Shown: one piece after another, positions 25,979-34,327 of the stretch
Position numbering within the stretch: the stretch's first letter is position 1
Layout: each line of letters starts with the position of its first letter
NCBI RefSeq assembly: GCF_039522665.1
Contig: NZ_BAAADV010000003.1
Coordinates: 224,087 to 288,086, forward strand
Length of the DNA stretch: 64,000 nt
From: Natronoarchaeum mannanilyticum
Lineage (GTDB): Archaea; Halobacteriota; Halobacteria; Halobacteriales; Natronoarchaeaceae
Direction: 5' to 3'
Position numbers and translations under genes: made by a program
Notes under the pieces: model-generated
Told to the model about the DNA's origin: nothing
What the model saw: the letters and a program-made list of their open reading frames with translations, nothing else
Database searches by the model: none

Positions 25979-26269
25979 CTATTCGATGGTGAACTCCGGC
26001 TCGTCGATCCCCTCGTGCTTGCACTCGGGACACCGCGAGGGGAGGTTCGCCGGCTCGTCGTACTCGTCGAATCCGCACTCGCGGCAGGTCGGCGGCGCGA
26101 CCAGCAGCCGCTCGTCGGTCGGTTCGAGCGACATCGCGAGATGCTGGACGTGTTCGAGCGCCGCGTGCGTGGTGACGTCGAGTTCCGCGGCGAGCGCGCT
26201 CGGCGTCGCGACGCCCTCGCGGAGGTGATCGGCGATGCGCCGGCGGGTCGTCTCCTCTGCCTCGCGCAT
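25979..26269 (-). CDS. HTH plus zinc ribbon transcription regulator (COG3357-like)
   Basis: A 96-residue protein: an N-terminal winged helix ('RIADHLREGVATPSALAAELDVTTHAALEHVQHLA', in pieces, residues 11-45) fused to a C-terminal zinc ribbon with 'CRECGFDEY' (about 62) and 'CPECKHEG' (about 79). This fusion is the COG3357 class of predicted archaeal regulators. The DNA target is unknown. It lies next to the DUF5802 gene on the same strand, with about 80 bp between them. Confidence 0.82.
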   Translation of the reverse strand: MREAEETTRRRIADHLREGVATPSALAAELDVTTHAALEHVQHLAMSLEPTDERLLVAPPTCRECGFDEYDEPANLPSRCPECKHEGIDEPEFTIE

Positions 26270-26350
26270 ACGGGCCGTAGCAGTCCGGGGCTCAAAACCG
26301 TATCGGGCGCGGACGGAGCCGCGCCGAGCGTTCGGACGCCCCGGGCGTGA

Positions 26351-26749
26351 TCAGTAGCCCGCCGTGGGGTCCCACCCGTGTCCGCCGTCCGCGCCGTCGT
26401 CCGGCGTCGGTTCCCCGCCAGTGAGTCGCAAGAGCTGCCGCGCGCGATCGGCCTTGGCGAGCAGCACCTCTTTGAGCGCCGGCGGGTTGCGGACCCGAAC
26501 GTCCTCCAGCACTGTCGCGGGCACTGCGAGCGTGTCGCGCGGGACGTCCGGTTCGCCGTGAACCGGGATGTGACGCTCGTCCAGTTTCATCACCAGCGGC
26601 GCGTCGAGGCGCTCGACGCCCTCTCCGGACGCGTACAGCTGCTCGTTGACCCGTTCGTGCTGATCGCGCTGCATCACCGCGCGATCGCCGTCGAACGGCT
26701 CGACGTACAGCCGGCCGAAGTAGTAGCCGCTGGAGAACTCCTCGAACAT
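26351..26749 (-). CDS. DUF5802-like haloarchaeal protein
   Basis: A 132-residue protein that starts 'MFEEFSSGYYFGRLYVEP', a conserved-looking haloarchaeal opening I associate with DUF5802. 'AVMQRDQHERVNEQLY' and 'PLVMKLDERHIPVHGE' follow; the last 25 residues are Gly/Asp-rich. The ATG at 26749 is preferred to an in-frame codon at 26764, since the extra residues overlap the promoter. A perfect palindrome (26759-26770) lies 10-21 bases upstream of the start, so the gene is probably regulated by a dimeric DNA-binding protein. The function is unknown. Confidence 0.75.
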   Translation of the reverse strand: MFEEFSSGYYFGRLYVEPFDGDRAVMQRDQHERVNEQLYASGEGVERLDAPLVMKLDERHIPVHGEPDVPRDTLAVPATVLEDVRVRNPPALKEVLLAKADRARQLLRLTGGEPTPDDGADGGHGWDPTAGY

Positions 26750-26758
26750 GATACATGA

Positions 26759-26770
26759 TAACACGTGTTA
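26759..26770. promoter_or_regulatory. 12-bp perfect palindrome, likely operator
   Basis: TAACACGTGTTA is a perfect palindrome, placed 10-21 bases upstream of the ATG at 26749, where the transcription start or core promoter of that minus-strand gene must be. A bound dimer here would block initiation. The nearby CTTATCTT (minus strand) could be the TATA box. Confidence 0.55.
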
Positions 26771-26982
26771 CGATCGAAGATAAGCCTTCCGGCGAGCGCT
26801 TTTGTAGGAGCGCATTCAGGCAGTTTTCCGGACCGAACCGGGCGCCGCCAGGTGAGATCCTCGTTCGAGGGCCCAAATGCCGTTTTAAACGCTAAAAACG
26901 GATTTGCGTCCGTTATCGTGCCAGGTGAACGGTGCGAACGAAAGTCCGCTTTTTTACTTAGTGCGGTAGTTAGGTTCTGTCA

Positions 26983-27978
26983 ATGAGCAGTTTCCGCGCC
27001 GTGGTCTTCGCCGCGATGGTCGTCCTCGGGACGGTGCTGGCCGTCCCGTTCGCGGGAGCGTTCGCACTGACCGACGCCACAACGCTCGACGCGCAGGACG
27101 GCGGAACGAACGGCACCGACGGAAACGTCACGGAGGGGAACGCCACCGACGGTAACGGTACCGACACACCGTCTGTCGGCGCGCAGGTGTCGTCGTTCAT
27201 GCAGACCAGCGCCACGAACGCGACGAGCGAGGTCGAGAGCGGAATGTTCGAGGCCGAGTACGAACGGGCCGACAACAAGTCGGCCGTAGTCGAAAAGCGA
27301 ACGGTCCGGATCGAGCGCCAGATCGAGCGGTTGCGCGAGCGAAAGCAGGACCTCGCCGAACGGGAAGGGAAGCTAAACGACGTGGCTTACACCGCCCGGA
27401 TGAGCCGGATCGTCGGCGAGATCGAGTCGCTCGAGCGCCAGATCAACGGGACGGCCGCAAAAGCCGAACGAACCGGCGTCGACACGAATCAGTTCGACCG
27501 CATGCGGGCGAACGTCTCCGAGCTCCGCGGGCCGAAAGTACAGGCGGCCGCCGACGCGATCCCCGGCCGGGGGCCGCCCGCCGATCGCGGCCCGGGCGAG
27601 CGCGGACCGCCCGATGACCGCGGCGGCCCGCCCGCGGACGCCGGGGCGAATAGCGACGACCGCGGGAACGGTCCGCCGGACGCGGGAGCATCGGACAATG
27701 CGAGCGCCGGCAACGGTGCTACGGCCGGCAGCGAATCCAACGCCGGCAGCGACGGTGGTGGACTGCCGGGAAATGATCGCGGCCCGTCGGACGACGGCGG
27801 GCCCGGTGATGGTGCTCCCGGCAATAGCGGCGACGCGCCCGGAAAGTCCGGTACCGACGCCACCGACAACAGCGGGGAGGCCGCGGAGAACAACGCCGCC
27901 GGCCCGAGTAACGGCGGCGGCCCGAACAACGCCGGAGGTCCCGGTGAAAGCCGCCCCGACGTGACACTCGTCCGGTAG
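26983..27978 (+). CDS. Secreted protein with coiled coil and Pro/Gly/Asn-rich tail (DUF7096-like)
   Basis: A 331-residue exported protein. Residues 1-28 are a signal peptide ('AVVFAAMVVLGTVLAVPFAGAFA', in pieces). An N-glycosylation-rich segment follows (NGT, NVT, NAT at about 39-58), then 'QVSSFMQTSATNATSEVESGMFEAEYE' and a predicted coiled coil (about 95-180: 'RIERQIERLRERKQDLAERE'). From residue 190 on the chain is a disordered Gly/Pro/Asn/Asp repeat-like tail. The N-terminal part resembles DUF7096 proteins. It probably acts at the cell surface; the exact role is unknown. Confidence 0.8.
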   Translation: MSSFRAVVFAAMVVLGTVLAVPFAGAFALTDATTLDAQDGGTNGTDGNVTEGNATDGNGTDTPSVGAQVSSFMQTSATNATSEVESGMFEAEYERADNKSAVVEKRTVRIERQIERLRERKQDLAEREGKLNDVAYTARMSRIVGEIESLERQINGTAAKAERTGVDTNQFDRMRANVSELRGPKVQAAADAIPGRGPPADRGPGERGPPDDRGGPPADAGANSDDRGNGPPDAGASDNASAGNGATAGSESNAGSDGGGLPGNDRGPSDDGGPGDGAPGNSGDAPGKSGTDATDNSGEAAENNAAGPSNGGGPNNAGGPGESRPDVTLVR

Positions 27979-28058
27979 TACGCGGCCCCGCTGCCCTCCT
28001 GCGGACGCGGGCCGCGAGCAGATACCCTTTTCAGCGCGGCGACCCTACGAACGGTCAG

Positions 28059-28718
28059 ATGGACTCCGCAGCCTTGCTGGATCTTCTGGGCAACGAAAAC
28101 CGCCGGCGCATCCTCCGCCTGCTGGCGCGCAAGCCCTGCTACGTCACGGAGATCAGCGAGTACCTCGGAGTCAGCCCCAAAGCGGTGATCGACCACCTCC
28201 GTAAACTGGAGGAAGCCGGCATCGTCGAGAGCCACACCGACGACCAGCGTCGGAAGTACTTCCACATCTCCCGGAATCTCCGGCTCGAAGTGAACGTCTC
28301 GCCCTACGAGTTCGGCACCAAGAGCGCCTACCCCGCGAGCCGCGGGTTCGACATCACGACGTGGCGCTACCTCTCGATCGACGTCCAGCTCGACGACGAC
28401 GAGGAGGAGAGCACGCGCGAGTTAGCCTCGGAGCTCAAGGAGCTCGAACAGCTCGAAAACGAGCTCTCGATGGCCCAGCGGTGGGTCCAGGGTCGGATCA
28501 CCGAGGTGCTCGACGAGCTGACCGACGAGGCGGACGCCGACGCCGACAGCCGGCTGTACGCCGACGTGCTCCTGGCACTGTCCGACGATCCGAAGATCAC
28601 CGACGCCATCGCCGAGGACGTCGAGGCGCCCCCGGGAATGGTCGAACAGGTGCTCGCGGACCTCTCGGAGAACGGCCTCGTCGAGCGAGCCGACGACGGC
28701 TGGTCGCTGGTCGACTAA
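28059..28718 (+). CDS. ArsR-type winged-helix transcription regulator
   Basis: A 219-residue cytoplasmic regulator. The winged helix is at residues 4-75: 'LLDLLGNENRRRILRLLARKPCYVTEISEYLGVSPKAVIDHLRKLEEAGIV' is the ArsR/COG1777 pattern read in pieces. A middle region, 'RLEVNVSPYEFGTKSAYP', is followed by a long helical, probably dimerising segment (about 120-150) and a second winged-helix-like C-terminus ('EQVLADLSENGLVERADDGW'). There is no Cys metal site at the DNA-binding helix. The grpB-like gene follows after 4 bp, so the two form an operon. Confidence 0.85.
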   Translation: MDSAALLDLLGNENRRRILRLLARKPCYVTEISEYLGVSPKAVIDHLRKLEEAGIVESHTDDQRRKYFHISRNLRLEVNVSPYEFGTKSAYPASRGFDITTWRYLSIDVQLDDDEEESTRELASELKELEQLENELSMAQRWVQGRITEVLDELTDEADADADSRLYADVLLALSDDPKITDAIAEDVEAPPGMVEQVLADLSENGLVERADDGWSLVD

Positions 28719-28722
28719 CCCG

Positions 28723-29244
28723 ATGCTCGGACTTGAACGCGGCACGGTCGAACTCGTCGAACATCGCAAGGGGTGGCATCGCCTGGCCGACGAGGAGCGA
28801 TCGCACCTGAACGATGCCCTGAGCGACAGCGTCGACGAGATCGAGCACGTCGGGAGCACGGCGATCGAGGGACTGCCGGCGAAACCCGTGCTCGACCTGC
28901 TGGCGATCACCGACGAACTCGCCCCAAAATCCGAGTGCGCAACAAAACTGGAACCGGAGGGATACGAACTCCGGGAGAACGATCCCGTCCCGGACCGGCT
29001 GTTTTTCGCCAGGGGGCCGGCCGAGGAGCGGACGCACTACCTCTCGATCGCCGAGCGAGGCAGCGAGTGCCACCGCGAGCAGATCGCGTTCAGAGACCAC
29101 CTGCGAGCGAATCCGGACGCCGCCGCGGAGTACGCGCGGCTCAAACGGAAGTTAGCGAAGGCCCACCCCGACGACCGGGCGTCCTACACGGAGCGAAAAT
29201 CGGCGTTCGTCGAGCGCATCCTCGAACGGGAGCGGGAAAGATAG
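28723..29244 (+). CDS. GrpB family protein (UPF0157)
   Basis: A 173-residue protein of the GrpB/DUF1697-neighbour nucleotidyltransferase-like fold: 'IEHVGSTAIEGLPAKPVLDLLAI' (about residues 42-64) is the family hallmark, with the two acidic residues expected in the pol-beta-like site, and 'RTHYLSIAERGSECHREQIAFRDHLRANPDAAAEYARLKRKLA' follows in pieces. Many GrpB domains are linked to dephospho-CoA kinase. It is 4 bp downstream of the ArsR-type gene. The biochemical substrate has not been shown for stand-alone forms. Confidence 0.88.
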   Translation: MLGLERGTVELVEHRKGWHRLADEERSHLNDALSDSVDEIEHVGSTAIEGLPAKPVLDLLAITDELAPKSECATKLEPEGYELRENDPVPDRLFFARGPAEERTHYLSIAERGSECHREQIAFRDHLRANPDAAAEYARLKRKLAKAHPDDRASYTERKSAFVERILERERER

Positions 29245-29247
29245 CAC

Positions 29248-29517
29248 CTACTCGACGGTGTGATACAGCACCGCGACGACGATACTGCCGATTCCCATCC
29301 CGCCGATCCCGGCGAAAAACGTCGCGAGCGTCCACGCCAGCCGGTGGTCGTCCTCGTACTTCGTGAGGTTGTAGAACACGATCAGCGACATCCCCACCGG
29401 AACTGACAGGTGAAGACCGCCAGTGAACACTGGGCCGGCGAGAGCGTCCAGAGGAATGAACGGCCACATTACGTCCGCGTAGTAGTCGTCGAAATTTAGA
29501 ATCGTCGGATCGGCCAC
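29248..29517 (-). CDS. Small two-span membrane protein
   Basis: An 89-residue protein. The GTG at 29517 gives 'VADPTILNFDDYYADVMWPFIPLD', an acidic start, followed by two hydrophobic helices (about 29-47 and 62-85). An ATG at 29469 inside the frame would drop the first 16 residues, which look genuine, so the GTG is preferred. It follows the acidic membrane protein gene by 16 bp on the same strand, so they probably form an operon. I do not recognise the family. Confidence 0.55.
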   Translation of the reverse strand: MADPTILNFDDYYADVMWPFIPLDALAGPVFTGGLHLSVPVGMSLIVFYNLTKYEDDHRLAWTLATFFAGIGGMGIGSIVVAVLYHTVE

Positions 29518-29533
29518 CGATCCCCGGGCGTCC

Positions 29534-30064
29534 TCAGATATCCTTCGACAGCCCGTCGCGCAGATCGCGCCCGAAGTAGACGCCCAGCAGCGTGACGACC
29601 AGCCCCACCGCGCCGCCGATCGCGGCGATCGTCGCGACCGACTGGAGACCCAGACCGAACGCGATGAACCCGGGGATCGCGCTGATCGCACCGAGCAGCG
29701 CGCCCGCAGCACCCGTCTCGGCGTACCGGCGCTTGGGGCTAACCAGCCCGACGACGAAGGCGCCCGCGAACGCGCCCAGCAGGCCGCCGATCCCCGAGAC
29801 GATCGGGACCACCGACCGCCCGACGCCGGCCAGGATCGCCAACCCGACCAGCGCGCCGAGGAACGCCTTCGGCGAGAAGTACCCCGAGAGTCGCGACCCG
29901 TCGTCGGCGTCCGTCGCCGACCCGCTCTCGGCGTCCGAACCGCCGAGCAGGTCGTCGTCGAGGCTGTCGTCGTCGAAGCCGCCGCCATCGAACCCCCCGT
30001 CCCGGCGCACGTCATCGTCGTCCGACGACGCCTCCGACGTGAGCTGGTCCGTGCGCTCGCTCAT
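29534..30064 (-). CDS. Membrane protein with acidic N-terminus and glycine-rich helices
   Basis: A 176-residue protein. Residues 1-55 are highly acidic and disordered. From residue 60 on there are four hydrophobic helices rich in Gly and Ala ('ALVGLAILAGVG', 'GIGGLLGAFAGAFVVGLV', 'GALLGAISAIPGFIAFGLG', 'AIGGAVGLVVTLLGVYFG'), which suggests tight glycine-zipper packing, as in DUF456/DUF5518-like proteins. I choose the ATG at 30064. The function is unknown. The small two-span protein gene follows. Confidence 0.65.
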   Translation of the reverse strand: MSERTDQLTSEASSDDDDVRRDGGFDGGGFDDDSLDDDLLGGSDAESGSATDADDGSRLSGYFSPKAFLGALVGLAILAGVGRSVVPIVSGIGGLLGAFAGAFVVGLVSPKRRYAETGAAGALLGAISAIPGFIAFGLGLQSVATIAAIGGAVGLVVTLLGVYFGRDLRDGLSKDI

Positions 30065-30198
30065 ACGCGGTGGTTCGGCGGCCGGTCCCATGGGTGTTTC
30101 GCTGCGCCAACAGGTCGGCGCCGCCGGAGCGCTCGTTCGCCGCGCGACCGAACCGACGAAGGAGTGCGTTCAAGTCCCGCCGGACAGAACGGGAGATC

Positions 30199-31491
30199 AT
30201 GAACGCAGGCGATCGCGTGCGGGTCGAGCGCGCGGGACAGACCTACGAGGGCGTGTTGCTCCCCTCGACGACGCCGGAGCACCTCGTCGTCAAGCTCGAG
30301 GGCGGGTACAACGTCGGCATCGACCGTTCGGACGCCGACGTCGACGTCCTGGAGTCGGACGTCTACGACGTCGAGGACGGCGACGCCGAGGCCGAATCCG
30401 AAGTCGAGTTCGACGAGGATCTCCCCACGATCTCGCTGATCTCGACCGGTGGAACCATCGCCTCGACGGTCGACTACCGCACCGGCGCCGTCACCGCGCA
30501 GTTCGACGCCGAGGACGTGCTGCGCGCGGTGCCCGACCTCGCCGGCCTCGCCAACTACCGCGGGCGGGTCGTCGCCAACATCCTCTCGGAGAACATGACG
30601 CCCGACGTCTGGCAGGAGCTGGCGGGCGTCGTCGCCGAGGAGATCGAGCAGGGGGCCGACGGCGTCGTCGTGATGCACGGCACCGACACGATGCAGTTCA
30701 CCGCGAGCGCGCTGGCGTTCATGCTCGATACTCCGGTGCCGATCGTGTTCACGGGCAGCCAGCGCTCGGCGGACCGGCCGTCCAGCGACAACGTGATGAA
30801 CGCGGTCTGCGCCGTCGAGGCCGCCAAGAGCGACTGCGCGGAGGTGCTGGTCTGCATGCACGAAGACGAGTCCGACGAGGACTGCGCGCTCCACCGCGGG
30901 ACGCGCGTCCGGAAGAACCACACCTCGCGCCGGGACGCCTTCGAGACGGTCGGCCGGAAGCCGCTCGGCCGCGTCGACTACGACGAGCGCGCGGTCACGT
31001 TCCGGCGCGAGCACGCGGAGCGCGGCGAAAGCGAGGCGCGACGCGCCTCGGAAACGTCGAGCGGCGAGCAGCCGGGAGACGCCGAACTCGCGGTCAGCGA
31101 CGATCTGAACCCCGACGTCGCGCTGGTGAAGTTCACGCCCGGCACCGACGAGGCGGTGCTCGACCTCGCCGCAGAGAAGGACGGCATCGTGATCGAAGGG
31201 ACGGGGCTTGGCCACGTCCACTCCGACTGGATCGACCGGATCGACGAGATCACCGACGCGGGGACGCCGGTCGTGATGACCAGCCAGTGTCTCGACGGGC
31301 GGGTCTGCGACCGGGTGTACGACACCGGCCGCGACCTGCTCGACGCCGGCGTCATCGAGGGCGAGGACGTGCTGCCCGGCACCGCGAAGGTGAAGCTGAT
31401 GTGGGCGCTCGCCAACAGCCAGAATATCGCGGAGACGATGCGGACGCCGATCGCCGGCGAGATCACCGACCGATCGGTTCCCTGGAAGTGA
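30199..31491 (+). CDS. gatD: Glu-tRNA(Gln) amidotransferase subunit D
   Basis: A 430-residue asparaginase-like subunit of the archaeal GatDE amidotransferase, which converts Glu-tRNA(Gln) to Gln-tRNA(Gln). An N-terminal beta-barrel domain (1-70) precedes the amidohydrolase core. Catalytic residues are in 'STGGTIAS' (about residues 86-93), 'MHGTDTM' (about 158-164), and the later Lys-containing segment 'VALVKFTPGTDE'. The C-terminus 'SQCLDGRVCDRVYDTGRDLL' is typical. A short acidic insert (about 275-300) is a haloarchaeal feature. The partner gatE is not in this window. Confidence 0.95.
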   Translation: MNAGDRVRVERAGQTYEGVLLPSTTPEHLVVKLEGGYNVGIDRSDADVDVLESDVYDVEDGDAEAESEVEFDEDLPTISLISTGGTIASTVDYRTGAVTAQFDAEDVLRAVPDLAGLANYRGRVVANILSENMTPDVWQELAGVVAEEIEQGADGVVVMHGTDTMQFTASALAFMLDTPVPIVFTGSQRSADRPSSDNVMNAVCAVEAAKSDCAEVLVCMHEDESDEDCALHRGTRVRKNHTSRRDAFETVGRKPLGRVDYDERAVTFRREHAERGESEARRASETSSGEQPGDAELAVSDDLNPDVALVKFTPGTDEAVLDLAAEKDGIVIEGTGLGHVHSDWIDRIDEITDAGTPVVMTSQCLDGRVCDRVYDTGRDLLDAGVIEGEDVLPGTAKVKLMWALANSQNIAETMRTPIAGEITDRSVPWK

Positions 31492-31501
31492 GGTTAGGAC
31501 G

Positions 31502-32512
31502 GTGGGGGATTCGAACTCCGGCGGCGACCGATCGCACGCCGGCACCGACCTGACGGTTCGCGAAGCGCGGGCCGACGACTACGACGACGTCGTCGCGTTC
31601 ACCAGCGACACCTGGGCCGACCGCAAGACCGGCGATTACCTCCCGGACGTGTTCCACGACTGGCTCGCCAAAGAAGACGCCAGAACGGCGATCGCGGTCG
31701 ACGGCGACACGGCCGTGGGAATCCTGCAGTGCGCGCTGCTGTCCGACCGCGAGGCGTGGCTCCAGGGAATGCGCGTCGACCCCGAGTACCGCGGCCGCGG
31801 CGTCGGCGGCCTGCTCGTCGAGCATCTGTTCGACTGGGCCCGCTCCGAGGGCGCGACGGTCGCCCGCAACATGGTGTTTTCCTGGAACCAGGCGGGGCTC
31901 GGACAGTCGCGTGCGACCGGGTTCGAGCCGACGACCGAGTTCCGCTGGCTCCAGCCCGACCCGACCGCGGACGCCGATCACGACGCCCACGACCGGCTCG
32001 GCGTGACGACCGACCCGGACGTCGCGTGGCGGTACTGGCAGGAAAGCGCCGCTCGCGACCACCTCCGCGGACTGGCGCTTTCGCCCGAGGAGAGCTGGGC
32101 CGTCCGCGAGCTGACGCGCGAGGACCTCCGCGAGGCCGACGACGAGACGGCCGTGTTCGCGGTGACGTCCGACGAGGGCGCCCGCGGGATGACGTTCAGG
32201 GTCCGGGACTACGAGCGCGAGGTCGAGGGCGGGGGCGATGTCGGCGAGAGCGACGATAACGCGGGCGCCGAAGCCGAGGGCGCCGCGGCGACCGAACGCG
32301 TCGCCGAGTACGGCGTCGGCGCGTGGGCGGACGCCGAGGCGCTGGAGACGCTGGTCGCGGCGATCCGCCGCGACGCCGCCGGGATCGGGGCCGACAGAAC
32401 CAGAGTGTTGATCCCCGAGACGGCCCGGCACGTCAGCGACGGCGCCTACCGCCGGGCGGGCATCTCGGACCATCCCGACTTCGTGCTCTCGGCGGACCTG
32501 GCGGGGCGGTGA
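31502..32512 (+). CDS. GNAT family N-acetyltransferase
   Basis: A 336-residue protein beginning at GTG 31502, ten bases after gatD. The acetyl-CoA loop 'MRVDPEYRGRGVGGLLVEHL' (about residues 83-102) has the canonical R-G-x-G-x-G pattern. The N-terminal GNAT domain covers about 15-160; the C-terminal half is a second, degenerate alpha/beta region with an acidic insert. Two-domain GNAT proteins of this size are common in haloarchaea and often of unknown substrate. Close spacing suggests transcription with gatD. Confidence 0.85.
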   Translation: MGDSNSGGDRSHAGTDLTVREARADDYDDVVAFTSDTWADRKTGDYLPDVFHDWLAKEDARTAIAVDGDTAVGILQCALLSDREAWLQGMRVDPEYRGRGVGGLLVEHLFDWARSEGATVARNMVFSWNQAGLGQSRATGFEPTTEFRWLQPDPTADADHDAHDRLGVTTDPDVAWRYWQESAARDHLRGLALSPEESWAVRELTREDLREADDETAVFAVTSDEGARGMTFRVRDYEREVEGGGDVGESDDNAGAEAEGAAATERVAEYGVGAWADAEALETLVAAIRRDAAGIGADRTRVLIPETARHVSDGAYRRAGISDHPDFVLSADLAGR

Positions 32513-32607
32513 GAGCGGCCGCTCGCCGATCCCGTCTTCCCAAAGAACTTCCCGGTACGCGCCGAATTAGGTGACATGATCGCAGCCGCTCATTATCGGA
32601 GGTCTGA

Positions 32608-32621
32608 CGGATTCGAATCCG
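32608..32621. promoter_or_regulatory. 14-bp perfect palindrome upstream of the coiled-coil membrane protein gene
   Basis: CGGATTCGAATCCG is perfectly self-complementary and is followed by a second small palindrome, GGGATCCC. It is about 60 bases upstream of the ATG at 32680, close to a possible TATA sequence (CATTATC, about 32590). An operator is possible. It resembles a tRNA T arm by chance but cannot be folded into a tRNA. Confidence 0.35.
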
Positions 32622-32679
32622 GGATCCCGAGGCACCGACGCACCGCACCCACGATGGACGCCGAGACGGGCGTCGGTCG

Positions 32680-33084
32680 ATGAATCCGCGCCGGGTCGAC
32701 GCCGCGGTGGATCTCGCGTACGGCGCGTTGATCTTCGTCGCGGTCGTGCTGATCGCCGTCGAAGGCGCGAGGGTCGGCGTGGCGTTCGGGTTCGGCGTGC
32801 TGGTGTCGTACGCGATCCACGTCGTCTGGAAGATGTCGCGGTTCGACCCCGAGTGGATGACCCAGGAGGTCGAGCAGACGGTCGAGAAAACCGTCGAAGA
32901 GACCGTCGAGCAGACGGTCGAGGAGGAGATCGGCAGCGTCGAGCAGACCGTCGAGCAGGAGCTCGAAGGCGTCCAGGAGCAGGTCGAATCCGTCGAGGAG
33001 CGGGTCGATCGGCGCCCCCGCGAGGACGAGATCGCGGACCTCCTCGACGAGACCGACGGCGAATCGGGGGACGACGAGCGATAA
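32680..33084 (+). CDS. Two-span membrane protein with cytoplasmic coiled coil
   Basis: A 134-residue protein. Two membrane helices lie at about 10-26 ('LAYGALIFVAVVLIAVEG') and 29-48. From residue 58 on there is a striking heptad-like repeat of 'EQTVEKTVEETVEQTVEEE' character, then 'VEQELEGVQEQVESVEERV', a long coiled coil. It is two bases upstream of the phosphate permease gene, so they form one transcript; a partner or regulator role for the permease (as PhoU-like proteins have) is an inference. The coiled coil suggests oligomer formation. Confidence 0.68.
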   Translation: MNPRRVDAAVDLAYGALIFVAVVLIAVEGARVGVAFGFGVLVSYAIHVVWKMSRFDPEWMTQEVEQTVEKTVEETVEQTVEEEIGSVEQTVEQELEGVQEQVESVEERVDRRPREDEIADLLDETDGESGDDER

Positions 33085-33085
33085 C

Positions 33086-34261
33086 ATGGTGTCGGTACTG
33101 CTGCTCGTCGGGGTCGTCGTGTCGCTGTTCGTCGGGTACAACATCGGCGGCGCGACGACCGGCCCGGCGTTCGGGCCAGCCGTCGGCGCCGACGCGATCT
33201 CGAAGACGACCGCGGCCGGACTGATGACGGTGTTTTTCTTCGTCGGCGCGTGGACGATCGGCCGCCGGGTCGTCGAGACGCTCGGCGGAGACCTCGTCGC
33301 GGCGTCGGTGTTCACGCTGTCGACCAGCATCGGGGTGCTGTTTTTCATCGGGCTCGCGCTGTTCGTCGGCAACCTGTTCGGCGTGCCCGCCTCGACGTCG
33401 ATGACCGCCGTCGGATCGATCGCCGGACTCGGGCTCGCCGCGGGCGAACTCGACTGGACGGTGATGGGCGAGATCGCCATCTGGTGGATCATCGCCCCCT
33501 TCATCGGGTTCTGGGTGTCGCTGGTGATCGGCCGCTACTTCTACGCGCGGCTCAACCGGATGGTCAGGATGGAGCGCAGCGAAGGACCGCTCGTTCGGCT
33601 CGATCGGTCCGGCGCGATCCCGCGCCCGGTCGTCAGCGAGACGACGAGCAGGCGCGAGCTGTGGGGCGTGATCACCGTCATCGTGATCGGCTGCCTGATG
33701 GCCTTCAGCTCGGGAACCTCGAACATCGCGAACGCGATCGCGCCGCTGGTCGGGAGCGACGCCGTCGAGATGAACCCGGCCATCGTCGGCGGCTGCCTGG
33801 CCGTCGGCGTCGGGACGTTCACCATCGCGCGGCGGACCTTAGAGACGATGGGCAACGACCTGACCGAACTCCCGCTGACCGCGGCGATCGTCGTCGCGGT
33901 CGTCAGCGCGTCGCTGGTGATCTTCCTGTCGGCGATCGGCATCCCGGCGAGCTTCGTCGTGATCGCGACGATGTCGATCATCGGCCTGGGCTGGGGCCGG
34001 GCGACCCGCCCGCTTACGGTCTCGGAAGCGGTCACGGGCGAGGAGTCGCCCCGGGTGTCGGTCGGCGCGCTGACCGTCGACGATGAAGGCGAGACGCCGC
34101 CGTCGATCGGCGAGGAGGACCCCGAGGACATCCCCAGCGCCTCGGATCTGTTCGACCCGGCGACGACGGCGCGCGTCGTCATGATGCAGAACGTCGTCCC
34201 CGCGATCGCGACGACTGGAGCGTACCTCACGTTCCGGTTCGTGCCGCTCTTCGGGCTCTGA
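33086..34261 (+). CDS. PiT family inorganic phosphate transporter
   Basis: A 391-residue membrane protein with about ten helices and the internal duplication of the PiT (SLC20) family. Each half has a version of the substrate signature: 'GYNIGGATTGPAFGPAVG' (about residues 16-33) and 'GTSNIANAIAPLVGSD' (about 209-224), where GxNxxxNxxxP-like positions bind phosphate with Na+ or H+. A cytoplasmic acidic loop (about 325-360) lies before the last helix. It follows the coiled-coil membrane protein gene directly and precedes the UspA gene. Confidence 0.9.
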   Translation: MVSVLLLVGVVVSLFVGYNIGGATTGPAFGPAVGADAISKTTAAGLMTVFFFVGAWTIGRRVVETLGGDLVAASVFTLSTSIGVLFFIGLALFVGNLFGVPASTSMTAVGSIAGLGLAAGELDWTVMGEIAIWWIIAPFIGFWVSLVIGRYFYARLNRMVRMERSEGPLVRLDRSGAIPRPVVSETTSRRELWGVITVIVIGCLMAFSSGTSNIANAIAPLVGSDAVEMNPAIVGGCLAVGVGTFTIARRTLETMGNDLTELPLTAAIVVAVVSASLVIFLSAIGIPASFVVIATMSIIGLGWGRATRPLTVSEAVTGEESPRVSVGALTVDDEGETPPSIGEEDPEDIPSASDLFDPATTARVVMMQNVVPAIATTGAYLTFRFVPLFGL

Positions 34262-34296
34262 CGGCCGCGAGCGGGCGCGTGCCGACCCGAGCGCAC

Positions 34297-34303
34297 GTTT
34301 ATC
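34297..34303 (+). promoter_or_regulatory. TATA element for the UspA gene
   Basis: GTTTATC lies 25-31 bases upstream of the ATG at 34328, predicting a leaderless transcript separate from the phosphate permease. Confidence 0.55.
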
Positions 34304-34327
34304 CTCGTCCGTGAGCTATCTCCTAGC

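Noticed and set aside
31502..31530. T-arm-like GGGGATTCGAACTCC suggesting a tRNA on the minus strand
   Set aside because: No acceptor or anticodon stem can be folded around it, and it is the coding start of the GNAT gene.
32600..32640. T-arm-like GGATTCGAATCC suggesting a tRNA or tRNA fragment
   Set aside because: It is a perfect palindrome but no complementary acceptor strands or anticodon arm are nearby. Kept only as a possible operator.
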